A stretch of DNA of 64,000 nt, taken from Begonia masoniana. Lineage: Eukaryota > Streptophyta > Magnoliopsida > Cucurbitales > Begoniaceae. Under the pieces are notes generated by a model that did no database searches, was not told the origin of the DNA, and was given only the letters and a program-made list of their open reading frames with translations. Below are positions 10,045 to 21,371 of the stretch, one piece after another; the stretch's first letter is position 1; every line of letters starts with the position of its first letter. A program made the position numbers and the translations under genes. The stretch spans positions 20,591,338-20,655,337 of the forward strand of contig CM039505.1 of NCBI GenBank assembly GCA_022432975.1. Reading direction: 5' to 3'.

Positions 10045-11521
10045 TCACCTAATGATGCCTAATATTATTCTTATACTACAGAAGGTTTTCTGATCCAAAG
10101 GTTTTTGTGAAGATATCAACCAATTGATTAACTGAATTGACAAATTCTAAAGAAATATCACCTCTTTGAACATGATCTCGGATGAAGTGATACCTAATTT
10201 CGATATGTTTGGTTCTAGAGATTTGAATTGGATTCTTGGAAATATTGATAACACAGGTGTTGTCACACCGAATAGGAATCCTATTATTAAACAGATTATA
10301 ATCTTCTAGAGTATGTTTCATCCAAAGCATTTGTGCACAACAACTGCCAGCAGCGATATATTCACTTTCAGCAGTTGACAATGCAACAGAGTTTTGTTTC
10401 TTAGAATACCAAGACACTAGAGATTCTCCTAAGAACTGACAAGTGTCACTAGTGCTTTTCCTATCAACTAGACTTCCAGCATAATAAGAATCAGAGTATC
10501 CAACTAAATCAAAAGAAGTACCTTTAGGATACCATAATCCTAAGTCAGATGTCCTACTTAAATATTTGAAAATTCTTTTGACAGCAGTAAAATGAGACTC
10601 CTTAGCGGTAACTTGAAATCTATCACAAAGGCAAACACTAAATAGAATATCTGGCCTACTAGCAGTCACATATAATAATGAACCAATCATACCACGATAT
10701 TTCTTAATGTCCACATTTATTCCATTTTCATCTTTGTCTAGTTTGGTTGTGGTACTCATGGGAGTTCTAGAAGATTTAACAGATTCTAAACCAAATTTAT
10801 TTAAGAGTTCCTTGATGAATTTTTCTTGACAGAAGAAAATGCCATAAGGAGATTGACAGATCTTGAATCCTAAGAAGAATTTTAACTCCCTCATCATACT
10901 CATTTCAAATTCACTTTGCATGAGGGAGGAAAATTCATTACACATTGTGACATTAGTTGATCCAAATATAATGTCATCGACATAGATCTGAACTAACAGA
11001 ATGTCTTCATCCTTTTGCATAGTAAATAGAGTTGAATCGGTGTTACCCTTCTTGAAATTTCTTTCCTCAAGGAAATTCATCAATCTATCATACCAAGCCC
11101 TAGGAGCCTGCTTAAGTCCATAAAGAGCTTTCCTTAGTTTGTATACATGTTCGGGTTTATCAAAGGCTTCAAAACCTAAGGGTTGCTCTACATAAACTTC
11201 TTCTGTGATGTATCCATTTAAGAATGCACTCTTTACATCCATTTGAAAGAGTGTGAAGTTTCTGTAGCATGCAGAAGCTAAGAGCATTCTGATTGATTCT
11301 AGTCTAGCTACAAGGGCAAAGGATTCCTCAAAGTCAATACCGTCTTCTTGGGAGTATCCCTTAGCAACTAGTCTAGCCTTATTTCTAACTACAATCCCAT
11401 TTTCATCTAATTTATTCTTGTAAACCCATTTTGTTCCAATAATGGGATGATCCTTAGGCCGTGGAACAAGTTCCCATACCTTGCTCCTTTCAAATTGATT
11501 TAATTCTTCCTGCATAGCCAT
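10045..11521 (-). pseudogene. Copia reverse transcriptase and RNase H
   Basis: A 481-codon frame starting at 11521 covers the whole copia RT. It has [20 protein letters not shown] at the start, [22 protein letters not shown] and [14 protein letters not shown]. The catalytic [10 protein letters not shown] is near residue 177 and [11 protein letters not shown] follows. RNase H has [18 protein letters not shown] and [12 protein letters not shown]. Near residue 468 the frame slips in an A run ([13 protein letters not shown]); in the next frame the sequence reads a normal copia ending and stops at 10045-10047. An in-frame TAG at 11525-11527 separates it from the integrase. Confidence 0.93.
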
Positions 11522-11524
11522 AAT

Positions 11525-12166
11525 CTAGTTTTCATCATTCTCGACCTCTTCAAATTTCTTAGGCTCTACTTGAGAAATGAATGCCACATTGGCACAGAGG
11601 TTCCTAAGAGAGGATCTAGTCTTTACACCTATGGAAGGATCTCCTAAGACTTCATCTAATGGATGATCTTTGACATACTTCCAATCCCTAGGAAGAGCAG
11701 GAATTTCATCCTTCACAGGAACAATTTCTAAAGAATTTGAAGAGGGTTCTAAGGATTTATCACCTAGATGAGGATCGGTAGGCTTGTCTAAAGAGAGGGA
11801 ATCTAGATGCTTTTCTAAAGAGTCATCCTCATCCACATTGATTGTGAGTTGATGGGACTCATCAAAGTTAACATGAACAGATTCCTCAACAACCAGAGTT
11901 CTCCTATTGAATACCCTATATGCTTTACTGGAAATAGAATAACCCAGAAAAATTCCAAGATCAGATTTGGAATCGAACTTTCCTAAGTTATCCTTAGTGT
12001 TCAGAATGAAGCACTTACAACCAAAAGCTCTAAAGTACTTAACAGAAGGAGTTTTACCATTCCAAAGCTCATAGGGAGTTTTCTCTAGAATAGGTCTTAT
12101 AGAGACCCGATTAAGCACATAACAAGCTGTTTTCAGCCCAGAAATACTTAGGAAGGGAAATCTCAT
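11525..12166 (-). pseudogene. Copia integrase C-terminal region and linker to RT
   Basis: 213-codon frame: ACYVLNRVSIRPILEKTPYE, LWNGKTPSVKYFRAFGCKCF and GIFLGYSISSKAYRVFNRRT are the conserved C-terminal integrase motifs of copia elements. An acidic linker leads to the RT domain. It overlaps the preceding frame at 12111-12166, marking a frameshift, and ends in TAG. Confidence 0.9.
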
Positions 12167-13133
12167 TGAGCATAGTCCGTGCTAGCTCTTGGAGTGACCT
12201 ATATTTCCTCTCAACAACACCATTTTGCTGAGGGGTTCTAGGGGAGGAAAAATTGTGCTCAATTCCATACTTGAGGCACAAGAGCTCAAATTTTTCATTC
12301 TCAAATTCTCCACCATGATCACTACGAATAGCAGCAGTGGTGAGTTCCTTTTCATTTTGAACTCTTTTCCTAAAACTAGAGAAAATATCAAATGTTTCAT
12401 CCTTTGACTTCAGAAAATAAACCCAAGTAAATCTAGAAAAATCGTCAACAATGACAAAAGCATAGAATTTACCTCCTAAACTGGCTATATTAGAAGGACG
12501 GAAAAGGTCCATGTGAAGGAGTTGGAGAGGCTTAGAAGTAGAGATTGCATTCTTTGATGCAAAAGAACTTTTGATCTGCTTACCCATTTGGCAGGCTTCA
12601 CAGACCTTATCCTTCTCAAAGGATATCTTAGGGATCCCTCTAACTAAATTATCCTTAGTAATCTTAGCTAAGGTATCCATCCCTACGTGTCCTAATCTCC
12701 TATGCCAAGTCCAGTAATCATTAGAGGAATTAGCAGCAAAACATTTTTCATCATTGCAAACAACATTATCTAAGTCAATGATATAAATATTTTCTTTTCT
12801 ATAGCCAGTAAACAGAGTTTTGCCATTTGATGCATCCTTAATTATACAGGAGTTTGATTTGAAGATCACCTCATATCCTTTATCACATAATTGGCTAATA
12901 CTAAGCAAATTATGCTTTAATCCTTCAACTAAAAGTACATTTTCAATAATAGGGTTAAAACTGTTACCTATATTGCCGATGCCAACAATTTTGCCCTTTT
13001 GGTTTTCACCAAAAGTAACACTTCCTTTCTTCTTGTTGACAACAACAAACATGGTTGAGCCTCCTGTCATATGCCTCGAGCAACCACTGTCGAGGTACCA
13101 CTGGTTCTTTCGAGGAGAGCACTCAACCTGCAA
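12111..13133 (-). pseudogene. Copia protease and integrase core
   Basis: 340-codon frame. Protease: WYLDSGCSRHMTG with the catalytic D-S-G near residue 16. Integrase HHCC: WHRRLGHVGMDTL...CEACQMGK (residues about 143-187). DDE core: LLHMDLFRPSN, then IRSDHGGEFEN, then SSPRTPQQNGVVERK with the glutamate. An in-frame TGA at 13143-13145 separates it from gag. The family normally codes these domains in one polyprotein. Confidence 0.93.
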
Positions 13134-13142
13134 AACAGAAGA

Positions 13143-13805
13143 TCAAGTTGTCTTCCTTGGTACCCAAACCTTTTGGGTCCTAGAGTTAGGTCTAGTTCCC
13201 TTCAGAACCCATTGTACTTTACTACCAGCTTTCATATTGTTTGTTTTCAAAGGACATACAAAGGACTTATGTTCTACTTCATTACAAGCATGGCAAGTAG
13301 ACGGTTTAACAAAGAAATTCTTAAAAGCTTTCCTTTTATTGAACTTATCATAGCCTAAACCTGCTTTATCATGAGTAGCTCTATGATTTCCTATCAGCAA
13401 TGTTAAGTTCTTTCTACCATTTGAGAACCAAAGAACAAGTTTATTCAAAGACTCATTTTTCTTCTTAAGTTTAGTAACTTCCTTTTCATGCAGAATAGTT
13501 TCCTTGGCATGCTTTTCAACTATGCTTGCATTTTCTCTTTTCAACGAATTGTACTTGGCCTTTAACATGCTATATTGTTTTACTAAATCATTCAACGCAT
13601 CAATTAAATTACCTTCATCATTATCACTCTCGCTATCACTCGAAGAATGACTAACCTCATCCTCCTTGGCCATGAAGCATAGATTTGCCACTTCCTCATC
13701 TTCTGAAGAAGAGGTGTCACCTTCACTGTCATCCCAAGTAGCCTTCATAGCCTTCTTCTTAAACTTCTTGGGATTCTTCTTTGCTTGTGGACAGTCTGCC
13801 TTCAT
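13143..13805 (-). pseudogene. Copia gag C-terminal part: coiled coil and zinc knuckle
   Basis: 220 codons. An acidic serine-rich stretch (DDSEGDTSSSEDEE) and ANLCFMAKEDEVS are followed by a heptad-type lysine/leucine-rich segment (about residues 73-125) that looks like a coiled coil. CHACNEVEHKSFVC fits the CX2CX4HX4C zinc knuckle. This layout is known from Sirevirus gag. A second zinc knuckle upstream (CFGCGKPGH-like, near 13805-13840) is broken by a frameshift. Confidence 0.88.
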
Positions 13806-14694
13806 GTGACCCGGCTTTCCACACCCGAAGCATGTGATTTCCTTCCAGTTTTAGATTTCTCAACCTTTGGAAATCTCCTTCCTTGCATTCTTTTTCTCTG
13901 TAGGAATTTGTTGAACCTCCTTGTAATGAGGGCAATATCCTCATCATCTTCTTCTTCTTCTGACTCTTCTTGTTTGCTGGAGGATTCTTTGAGAGCAATG
14001 TCCTTTCTCTTGGAGATCTCCTTTTCCTTGAGATCTTCCTTTTCATTAGCTCTCATGGTTATCTCATGCGTCATGAGTTAACCCATGAGCTATTCAAGCT
14101 TCATTGCTTTGAGATCTTTAGCCTCCTGGATGGCTGTCAATTTGGGTTGCCAGGCTCTTGGTAAACACCAAAGAATCTTTTTAACAATTTCTTCACCTGA
14201 ATATGTCTTACCAAGAACTTTCAAACCATTAGTTATGTTAGTAAAACGAGTAAACATAAAGGAGATGGATTCATCCTCTTCTATTGAAAACAATTCATAC
14301 TCGTGTACAAGCATGCTGAGTTTATTTTCTTTAACCTGATTTGTTCCCTCGTGAGTAATTTTCAGTAAGTGCCATATCTCTTGAGCGCTATCACACCCTT
14401 GAACTATATTGAATTATCACGGTTTAAAGCACAGTATAGGGTGTTTATGGCTTTGGAATTTAAGCTTAGGTTCCTCTTATCGGACTCAGTTAATTCAGAA
14501 GATTTCTTAGGAATTCTATTGCCATTTTCAGTTTTCATGGCTTTAAATGAACCATTCTCGATAATGTTCCATAAGTCATAGTCCATGGCTTGAATGAATA
14601 TTCTTGTTCTTGCCTTCCAGTAAACATAATCATTGCCGTCAAACAAAGGTGGCCTGGTAATTGCCTGACCTTCTACGTGTGTGTTCAAAGCCAT
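13802..14694 (-). pseudogene. Copia gag N-terminal part, frameshifted
   Basis: Start at ATG 14694 (MALNTHVEGQAITRPPLFDG, DYVYWKARTRIFIQAMDYDL), the usual N-terminus of copia gag; the primer site lies upstream. The frame breaks near 14404, resumes in another frame at 14314-14090 (LVHEYELFSIEEDESISFMF, KTYSGEEIVKKILWCLPRAW; the UBN2-type gag domain) and shifts again into 14074-13802, a lysine/glutamate-rich segment leading to the zinc knuckle. At least three frame breaks. Confidence 0.85.
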
Positions 14695-14739
14695 AATAAA
14701 TAAATATCACAGTGTATTTATCAACTTAGACAATGATTA

Positions 14740-15143
14740 TGTAACGACCCCTTATCCCAGCAAGATATTGTCCACTCTGGGGATTGGGCCGTAGCTCAAT
14801 ATCCTCCCCTCACGGCTTTGTTTGGCGAGAACTTCCCAGAAGGTCACCCAACTTGGAATTGCTCTCGCCGAAGCACTTTTAACTTCGGAGTTCTTATGGG
14901 ATCCATTGCCAATTGTGCTCCAAAACACGTCTTGCTATGTTGAGAGGGTCTCTTTACATATGTTTCATTTCCATATACTTCCCCAAGCAATGTGGGAATG
15001 TGACGACCCCCTCTTTACAACCCGGGATTCGCCTATACTCTAGTCTGGGATTCGCCTACACTCGGCTTAGGTCCCGAGGTTTGCCGCGCAACCCGAGGTT
15101 TTCCCTGCAGTCGTACTCATACGTGCACATTCGGGTCATCATA
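14740..15143 (-). repeat. Cassandra 3' LTR (minus copy)
   Basis: TGTAACGACCCC at the low end, GGGTCATCATA at the high end. It differs from its partner by scattered point changes. Confidence 0.92.
14824..14904 (-). promoter_or_regulatory. 5S-derived promoter block in Cassandra 3' LTR
   Basis: On the minus strand: GGATCCCATAAGAACTCCG, GAAGTTAAAAGTGCTTCGGC, GGGTGACCTTCTGGGAAGTT. A box and C box are recognisable with few changes from plant 5S rRNA. Confidence 0.85.
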
Positions 15144-15200
15144 ATCACCCCCCCTCGGGGGCCCAACGTCCTCGTTGGCCACATTTTCGGTTGGGTACAG

Positions 15201-15212
15201 GCTTTGATACCA
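15201..15212 (-). other. Primer binding site of minus-strand Cassandra
   Basis: TGGTATCAAAGC on the minus strand, directly after the 5' LTR. Confidence 0.88.
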
Positions 15213-15214
15213 TT

Positions 15215-15618
15215 TGTAATGACCCCTTATCCCAGCAAGATATTATCCGCTCTAGGGATTGGGCCGTATCTCAATATCCTCCCCTCACGGCTTTGTTTGG
15301 CGAGAACTTCCCAGAAGGTCACCCAACCTAGAATTGCTCTCGCCGAAGCACTTTGAACTTCAGAGTTCTTATGGGAACCGTTGCCAATTGTGCTCCAAAA
15401 CGCGTCTTGCTATGTTGGGATGGTCTCTTTACATATGTTTCATTTCCATATACTTCCCCAAGCAATGTAGGATTGTGACGAACCCCTCTTTACAACCCGG
15501 GATTCGCCTATACTCGAGTCCGGGATTCGCCTACACTCGGCTTAGGTCGCGAGGTTTGCCCCGCAACCTGAGGTTTGCCCCGCAGTCGTACTCATACGTG
15601 CACATTCGGGTCATCATA
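15215..15618 (-). repeat. Cassandra 5' LTR (minus copy)
   Basis: TGTAATGACCCC at the low end, GGGTCATCATA at the high end, same 404-base length as its partner. Confidence 0.92.
15299..15378 (-). promoter_or_regulatory. 5S-derived promoter block in Cassandra 5' LTR
   Basis: Minus strand: GGTTCCCATAAGAACTCTG, AAGTTCAAAGTGCTTCGGC, GGGTGACCTTCTGGGAAGTT. This is the LTR copy that would drive the element. Confidence 0.85.
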
Positions 15619-15628
15619 GATTAACCTC

Positions 15629-15640
15629 GCTTTGATACTA
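15629..15640 (-). other. Primer binding site of copia element
   Basis: TAGTATCAAAGC on the minus strand, two bases after the LTR end (ATCCTACA), a mildly degraded tRNA-iMet complement. Confidence 0.8.
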
Positions 15641-15642
15641 AT

Positions 15643-16256
15643 TGTAGGATCGAGATTGTCTAAGAGGGGGGTGGGGTGAATTAGACTTTTAAACTTAATT
15701 TATTAAGCTATTCAATTTCTCTCTTGTTACTTACTAGTTAGATCACAGCAAATAAGCAAACAGTAAATGTGAGAGAGAGAGAAAGTTAACACCATAGTTT
15801 TTAACGTGGTTCGGCCAAGCTTGCCTACGTCCACGCTCCAAGGCTCCCCCTTGAAGATTCTTAACCTTCTCCTCACGAGAAAAAACAAGATCAAAATTTC
15901 GGGCTTCGATCTACTGCCTCTTACACACTGGATTGCTATTCATGGGCGACAATCAATAGCCTTTTACAGAATAGTGAGTTTGTAAAAATCAGAACAAACT
16001 ACTCTCCCTCAAAGATTAAATCTCAAGTTCAGGATTCGAGAGGAGTAGATGAAAATTACAGAGTATGAGAATTTCGCATGTTAGGGCTCAGTAAAATAAT
16101 TTTTACAAAAGTTGTTCCTTCGAGCTAACTTCTCGGCTTAAATACTCTCTCTGCAATCGGCTCTAGGTATTGAATGCTCCTTATCCGAATGTGGAAACTT
16201 TGTTACCGTTGGAGCAGCATCCGTACAAAGTAGATAGCCGTTGCATTCTGAAGTTG
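15643..16256 (-). repeat. Copia 5' LTR, part 1
   Basis: Starts TGTAGGATCGAGATTGTC on the plus strand, so the minus-strand LTR ends ...GACAATCTCGATCCTACA. It is interrupted at 16256 by the non-coding element, whose duplicated target AGTTG lies at 16252-16256. It continues at 22424. Confidence 0.8.
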
Positions 16257-17308
16257 TGATAGGCTACGGGTCTGCAATTGGGTGGAGAAACATGCAAGCG
16301 GAAGACTTGAAAAGCGACAACAGATCGTCGCTCGAAGACACCCAAAACAGACGCAGAAAACAACGAAAACAGAGAATAAACACGAAAATGGAAAGACATA
16401 TTCGGGGAGGTGGGTGAGGGATCAAATCGATTTCTTTGCCACAGAGAAGACCGATAAGGGGAGGGAAATGGAAATGGAGGTGAATGACCCGTTGCTGGCC
16501 CAAAAGCTATCGAAGCTTCGGGTGAGAAATTCGTCGTTGCCAGCGACGAAATCACAGCGAAGGGAACTAAGGTTTCGCCGCCTTCGACGACTGAGTATTC
16601 CTCCGAGCAACCTTGAGCTCGAGGAAGACTTGGCGAGGCCATCAGGCGCTGGGCGCGCCGGCAACGCCGAGAGAGAAGCTCTCTCTTCTCGGAAGAACTC
16701 CGACCGACGAACAAACAACGTTCTGGTTTTCCAAAAATATGTAATACTGGCTTACTGATTTACAGAGAGGGAGGAAGATTAAATACACAGAGAAGAACGG
16801 GGGCTTCTGGCGATGGCGATGGCGATGGAAGGCAACTGCAGATGACCGTTGGCGATGAGAGAAAAGAAAGCCGTTTGGTTCTTCGGCTGAATGAGAAGCA
16901 GAAGGCAATGGCGTGCTTCTCACGTGCGGCAACAGCTCCCTTCAGCTGGTTGACGTGGCTGCTCCTTGCTGATGTGGCTTCCCATTTGTCCACATCAGCT
17001 GCTGATGTGGCTCTTTGTTGATGACGTGGCAACTACAACTTTAATCTTCTATTTTCTAAAACTAATACAACGTTTATATAACCTAGACAAATATTATGCT
17101 ACGAGTTTACCGATAATACAAAAGTTTCGAACAATTAAATTTAAATAAAGTCAAACAAAGCTTGGTTACAAAAGTTGATAAGGGAAGACAAATTCCCCCT
17201 TTAAACCAATGGGTTGTCACCTACAAAATTAGCAAATAAATTAGGCCATAAAGATGGATAGAAGACGTACCTCAACTTGACTCGGGCCTTGGGCCTTGGG
17301 GCACATCA
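16257..17308 (-). repeat. 3' LTR of non-coding element
   Basis: TGATAGGCTACGGG...GGGCACATCA on the plus strand. It contains CACGTG (16921-16926), repeated GCTGATGTGG / CCACATCAGC inverted units (about 16967-17010) and a TATATAAA box (minus strand, about 17072-17080). Confidence 0.95.
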
Positions 17309-20300
17309 TCCTCTCCGGGTTATTTGAAGATTTGACCTCAAATCTTAAAGCTTTGCTCATGCTACGTATGACACCCTAGCGTTCAAACGCTCAAGTGGAT
17401 CCAAACAATTTGGTCCCCCTTTTAAACCAAGGTCCTTACTTAACCCACAAAATAATAACAACGGAAACAAGCATTATGGTATACGGTAGAATCTTAATAT
17501 CCAACACAATGCTTGAAGTAAATTCCAAAAAAATTTGAATTGTTCATTTCTACACTTTTCAAGCAACATATATGATATTAGAGAGAAAATATTTGCAAGG
17601 TATGAACATATTCAATTTGTCATGCTAAATCAAGCAATTGAAAATAAACTCAAAGAATTAATCAATATTTTCAATCCAATTAGCAATAAACTGAGGAGAT
17701 TTCAAAATTCAAACAAACTAGGTAGGCTAACTATAAGTTCAAAAATAAAATTTGCAAACCTAGCATGTGATTATATCCTTAATCCACAATTCAAGGAATA
17801 GATGTCAATTATAATCAAACAAGTAAATCCAATAATCAAAAGTCCTCTAAAATAGGCATCATCAATTCCTTTGAACAAATTTCATCTAACCAATACTTAA
17901 ATCCAAGAAATTAAAGGGTTAGATGATTCAAACCTTGGCCGATGGTCTTGAATGGACTAGGAAGCCAAGAATTCCTACGACAAACATTCACAACAAGACA
18001 ACAAACACAAATAACAAAAACAAACATAAAACATAACGCACAAGACTAATTTCAGATAGGTCCTAAGCATTTAATCAAATAGCACAACAAATCAAACAAG
18101 TTAATCAAAGAAAATAAACTTGCAACTAATATCAATGATAAGCTATTGGGTCTAAGCAACTCTCTAGAACTTTTGTGGAAATCGTCACACTATCCCACAC
18201 CCTTTATAGGCGACTGCCTCACACGGCGATCTGTCGGGCCCAATGGCCAGCGGTAAACCTCGGACAATACCAACGGCCCACAGAGGAAAGCTCTTGGCCA
18301 CAAACACAGATCACTCGACGTACAAGTGAATCCTAAGTGACTAACAAGATAGTATATGACATGCTCTTGTTAAAAGGTCGGACATAGCCCTAAACAAACA
18401 AAATCACTCAACTTGATGCAATCAATAAGAGTTTAAACAGAATTATAAAACATGGTGAAATAGAATTTGCCAAGCTCTATTTAACATGCAATTTAGTTCA
18501 TGCTTTTCACTCTAAATTTAACTTAACATCAAGGACTCAAAGACTTGACACTAAACACAATTAGACACTAAACACAATTAGACACACAAGTTAAAAACAA
18601 ATGCCAAATCAATTTGGAAAAACACCAAACAGAAAATTTCAATAAAAACAATCCTAAAGGTACTAAACAGAAAATTTACACAATTCTCATCCAATTAACA
18701 TGAAATTTTAACAGAGGATAGTTAACATTATGAGTGACATGCTATCAAAATTTCAGGTTCAAATTCATTATGAACAAGGAATTATGCAAGTGCAAAGTTG
18801 TAACAAAAAAAAAAGAAAAACCCTAAAAACAGCTTCTAAACAACCTAGATTCCTAAACAGAAAGTAGCACAATTCAACTCCAAATAACCTGAAATTTTAA
18901 CAGGGGTTAGTCCACAATATGATGAACATGCTGTAAAAATTTCAAATCAAAATTCATTACGAGCAGAAAATTATGCAAGTCCAAAGTAGTAACAAAAACT
19001 AGAAAAACCAGAAATCCTAAACCAGAATTTTAATCTAAACATCCTAGAAAAGTCTAAACAAAACAATGCCAATTTGGACAACAAATTAGCACATCAAACT
19101 CTCCTAAACATGGAACATGTAAAAAGATTAAACAAAACAAAACGCATACTAAAACACATTTGGAAAACACCAAAACAACACAATAATTTCAGCAAATATA
19201 AACTAACATGAGAACTCAATTTTAGCATTCATTTTCAAATCCATTCTCTATGTAAATTAATATTGCCAACACAACCTAACAACGAAACATGGTTATAAAA
19301 AAGAAACAAATATCTATCAACATTCACCTAAACGAAATCGAAATTATGACTCAAAACACAACATTAGAACATGCTTTTATTTAAGAATAACATCCCGAAA
19401 TTAAACAGATATGGGCCATGGTTAGTTCATGCTTGCTTACCAGAAACATGAGGTTAAGATGGTAAAGTCATATCATATAATTTCACAGTAATGAAATCCA
19501 AATAAACAGTAAATTCAAACACAAACAAAAGAACATGTTTTTTTCAAGAAAACACTCTAAAAATTAAACAGATACGGACCATGGTTAATTCATGCTAGCT
19601 AATCAGTAACATGAGGTTAATATGGAAAAATCATATCAGGTAATTATCATAACAATGTAATCCAAAGAAACAAGTTCAGACACAGACAAACATAAAACAC
19701 AAGTTGCTCTCGGTCAACAGTTCCGAAGAGTCTCCACACAGAAAATAAAACTAAACAGAATTTGCTCTCGGTCAACAGTTCCGAAGAGTCTCCCAACACA
19801 TCAGAAAATAAACTAAAAATAGACAGGAAAGTACCTTTAAAGCAAAGCAATTGATAACTCCAAAATTGCCAATTAAGGAGGCCTCTTGCCTTGGGTGAGG
19901 GGTACAAAAACTGCACGACAAATGTTACAAAAACACACACAAACAGAGTCTACAATTCTAAACAATTATCTCTATCCTAAACAAGACAAAAAAACATCAA
20001 GGAAAACAGAATCTAAACACAAGCTAAACAGCAGAAAAAAAAAAAAAAAAAACTCAAGAAATCAGAAAAGTTTTCAATGGGAAAACAGCAAGGAAAAGAG
20101 AAGAAAACAGCAAGGAAAACAGATTTTAAAATGAGAAAAGAGAAGTTTTTAAAACCAGAAATATTTGGCAAGTTTGAAACCAAAACTTTAGCTCAAGCAT
20201 GAGATACATTTGGACATTTTAAACCATGCAGCAAGCAAGCTTTTAAAAACAGATTCTGGATTTTAAAAACAGACCGTAGACCAAAGGAAAACAAAAACAA

Positions 20301-21371
20301 AATTACTTAAAAAAAACCTGAACAAAAAGATAAACAAAACAGAAACAAAACATGCTGTTGTTAGAAGGCTTTATGCCTTGAAAACTCAGCAAGAAAAGAC
20401 TCAATAGCAGTGGCTTAACAACCTGCATTTGCCCTTGAATACAAGCTGTAAAACATCACTAAAAACACAGCATCTAATCACCCTAAACAATTTAAACAGA
20501 ACATTAGACAAGTTGAAACATTCACAAAAAGGAAAAACATGCTGACAGAACTTAAACAATTCACGATAGCAAACAGAAATTAAAAACAGACAATAGATAC
20601 AATAAACAACATGCTTTCAATCTAACATCCTAAGTCCTGCAAAACAGAAAATAGACATGCCTCAATTGATCAATCATGTTACAGAACACAAGAGACAAAC
20701 ACAAAAGAAACAGAAAACAAAATAAAGCAGAGAAGACACTCAGCAGAACAGAAACACCAAAACAGCAACATGCTTCTGAACAGTTTAAACTAGACAAAAA
20801 CCACATCCTAAACGTTTTCTAAACAGAACATGTTTGACACAAAACACTACACTATATAACTAGTTAACACATGCTGACTTTAAACAAAAAATTAACAAAC
20901 AACAAAGACGCAGCAGACTCAACAGAGACGAAACCAGAGGAAAGAAAACATGATGACATAAAAGCAGAAAAAGAAACAGAAAACAACACAATAAAAGCAG
21001 AATCATCATGCTATTCAATCATAAAATAAAATACACAACTAAACAACACTTAATCACCCTATATACTAAGCAAAAACAGAAACAACAAACAGCAAAAAAA
21101 AATGCTGACTCAAATGACTAAACAGAGAACACTAACTAAATAGAACATCACGCTAAGTGCTTGGACAGAAAACAGAACAGCAAAAATTGGTTTAGAAAAA
21201 CACAACACAGAAGCAAGCCGATTGCTTCTCTTAACAGAGCACTAAGTGTGCTTGGACAGAAAACAGAAACAAAGAAACAAAACAGAACACAAAAATAAAA
21301 CAGCAGAAACAGGGGACTGAAAAAACAGAACCCGATTTTGCAAACAAAGAGCACTTAGCTCTGATACCACT
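17309..21371 (-). other. Non-coding internal region of the LARD-type element
   Basis: 4063 bases, very A-rich on the plus strand with endless AAACAGA/AAACAAA variants from about 18500 on. Internal duplications: 18680-18780 resembles 18890-18990; 19400-19520 resembles 19570-19690; TTGCTCTCGGTCAACAGTTC occurs twice at 19704-19803; ACACTAAACACAATTAG is repeated at 18548-18580. Open frames here (for example 17535-17801, 19886-20134) are short, compositionally biased and match no domain I recognise. Confidence 0.85.
21358..21369 (-). other. Primer binding site of LARD-type element
   Basis: TGGTATCAGAGC on the minus strand, perfect match to the initiator tRNA-Met complement. Confidence 0.93.

Larger units (their letters stand above)
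14740..15618 (-). mobile_element. Complete Cassandra-type TRIM, target duplication GATTA
   Basis: Two 404-base LTRs (14740-15143, 15215-15618) flank a 71-base internal domain. On the minus strand the internal domain starts with a primer site (15201-15212, TGGTATCAAAGC, one change from the tRNA-iMet complement) and ends in a G-rich tract. GATTA stands on both sides (14735-14739, 15619-15623), a perfect 5-base target duplication. Each LTR has a 5S-derived block. Between the 5S block and the LTR start are repeated CGGGATTCGCCTA-type and CCGAGGTTTGCC-type units. It lies in the copia leader, between primer site and gag. Confidence 0.95.
10015..16256 (-). mobile_element. Ty1/copia element, Sirevirus-like, minus strand, 3' end lost
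   Basis: Read on the minus strand: partial 5' LTR (15643-16256, continuing past the insertion at 22424), primer site (15629-15640), leader split by Cassandra, gag with coiled coil and zinc knuckle, protease, integrase, RT and RNase H in copia order. Gag features (acidic serine-rich stretch, ANLCFMAKEDEVS) are typical of the SIRE lineage. Polyprotein ends near 10045; no 3' LTR follows, only a duplicated RT scrap and then the gypsy LTR. Confidence 0.88.

Noticed and set aside
16282..16758. 158-codon frame MEKHASGRLEKRQQ... (partly repeated at 21397-21705)
   Set aside because: It lies antisense within the LTR of the non-coding element; the second LTR copy breaks it early, and composition is charge-biased with no domain.
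19647..21354. Hydrophobic minus-strand frames (for example MLFVCKIGFCFFSPLFLLFY) as membrane or env-like proteins
   Set aside because: They arise from the TTTCTGTTT-rich composition; no frame is longer than about 100 codons and none is shared between internal duplications.
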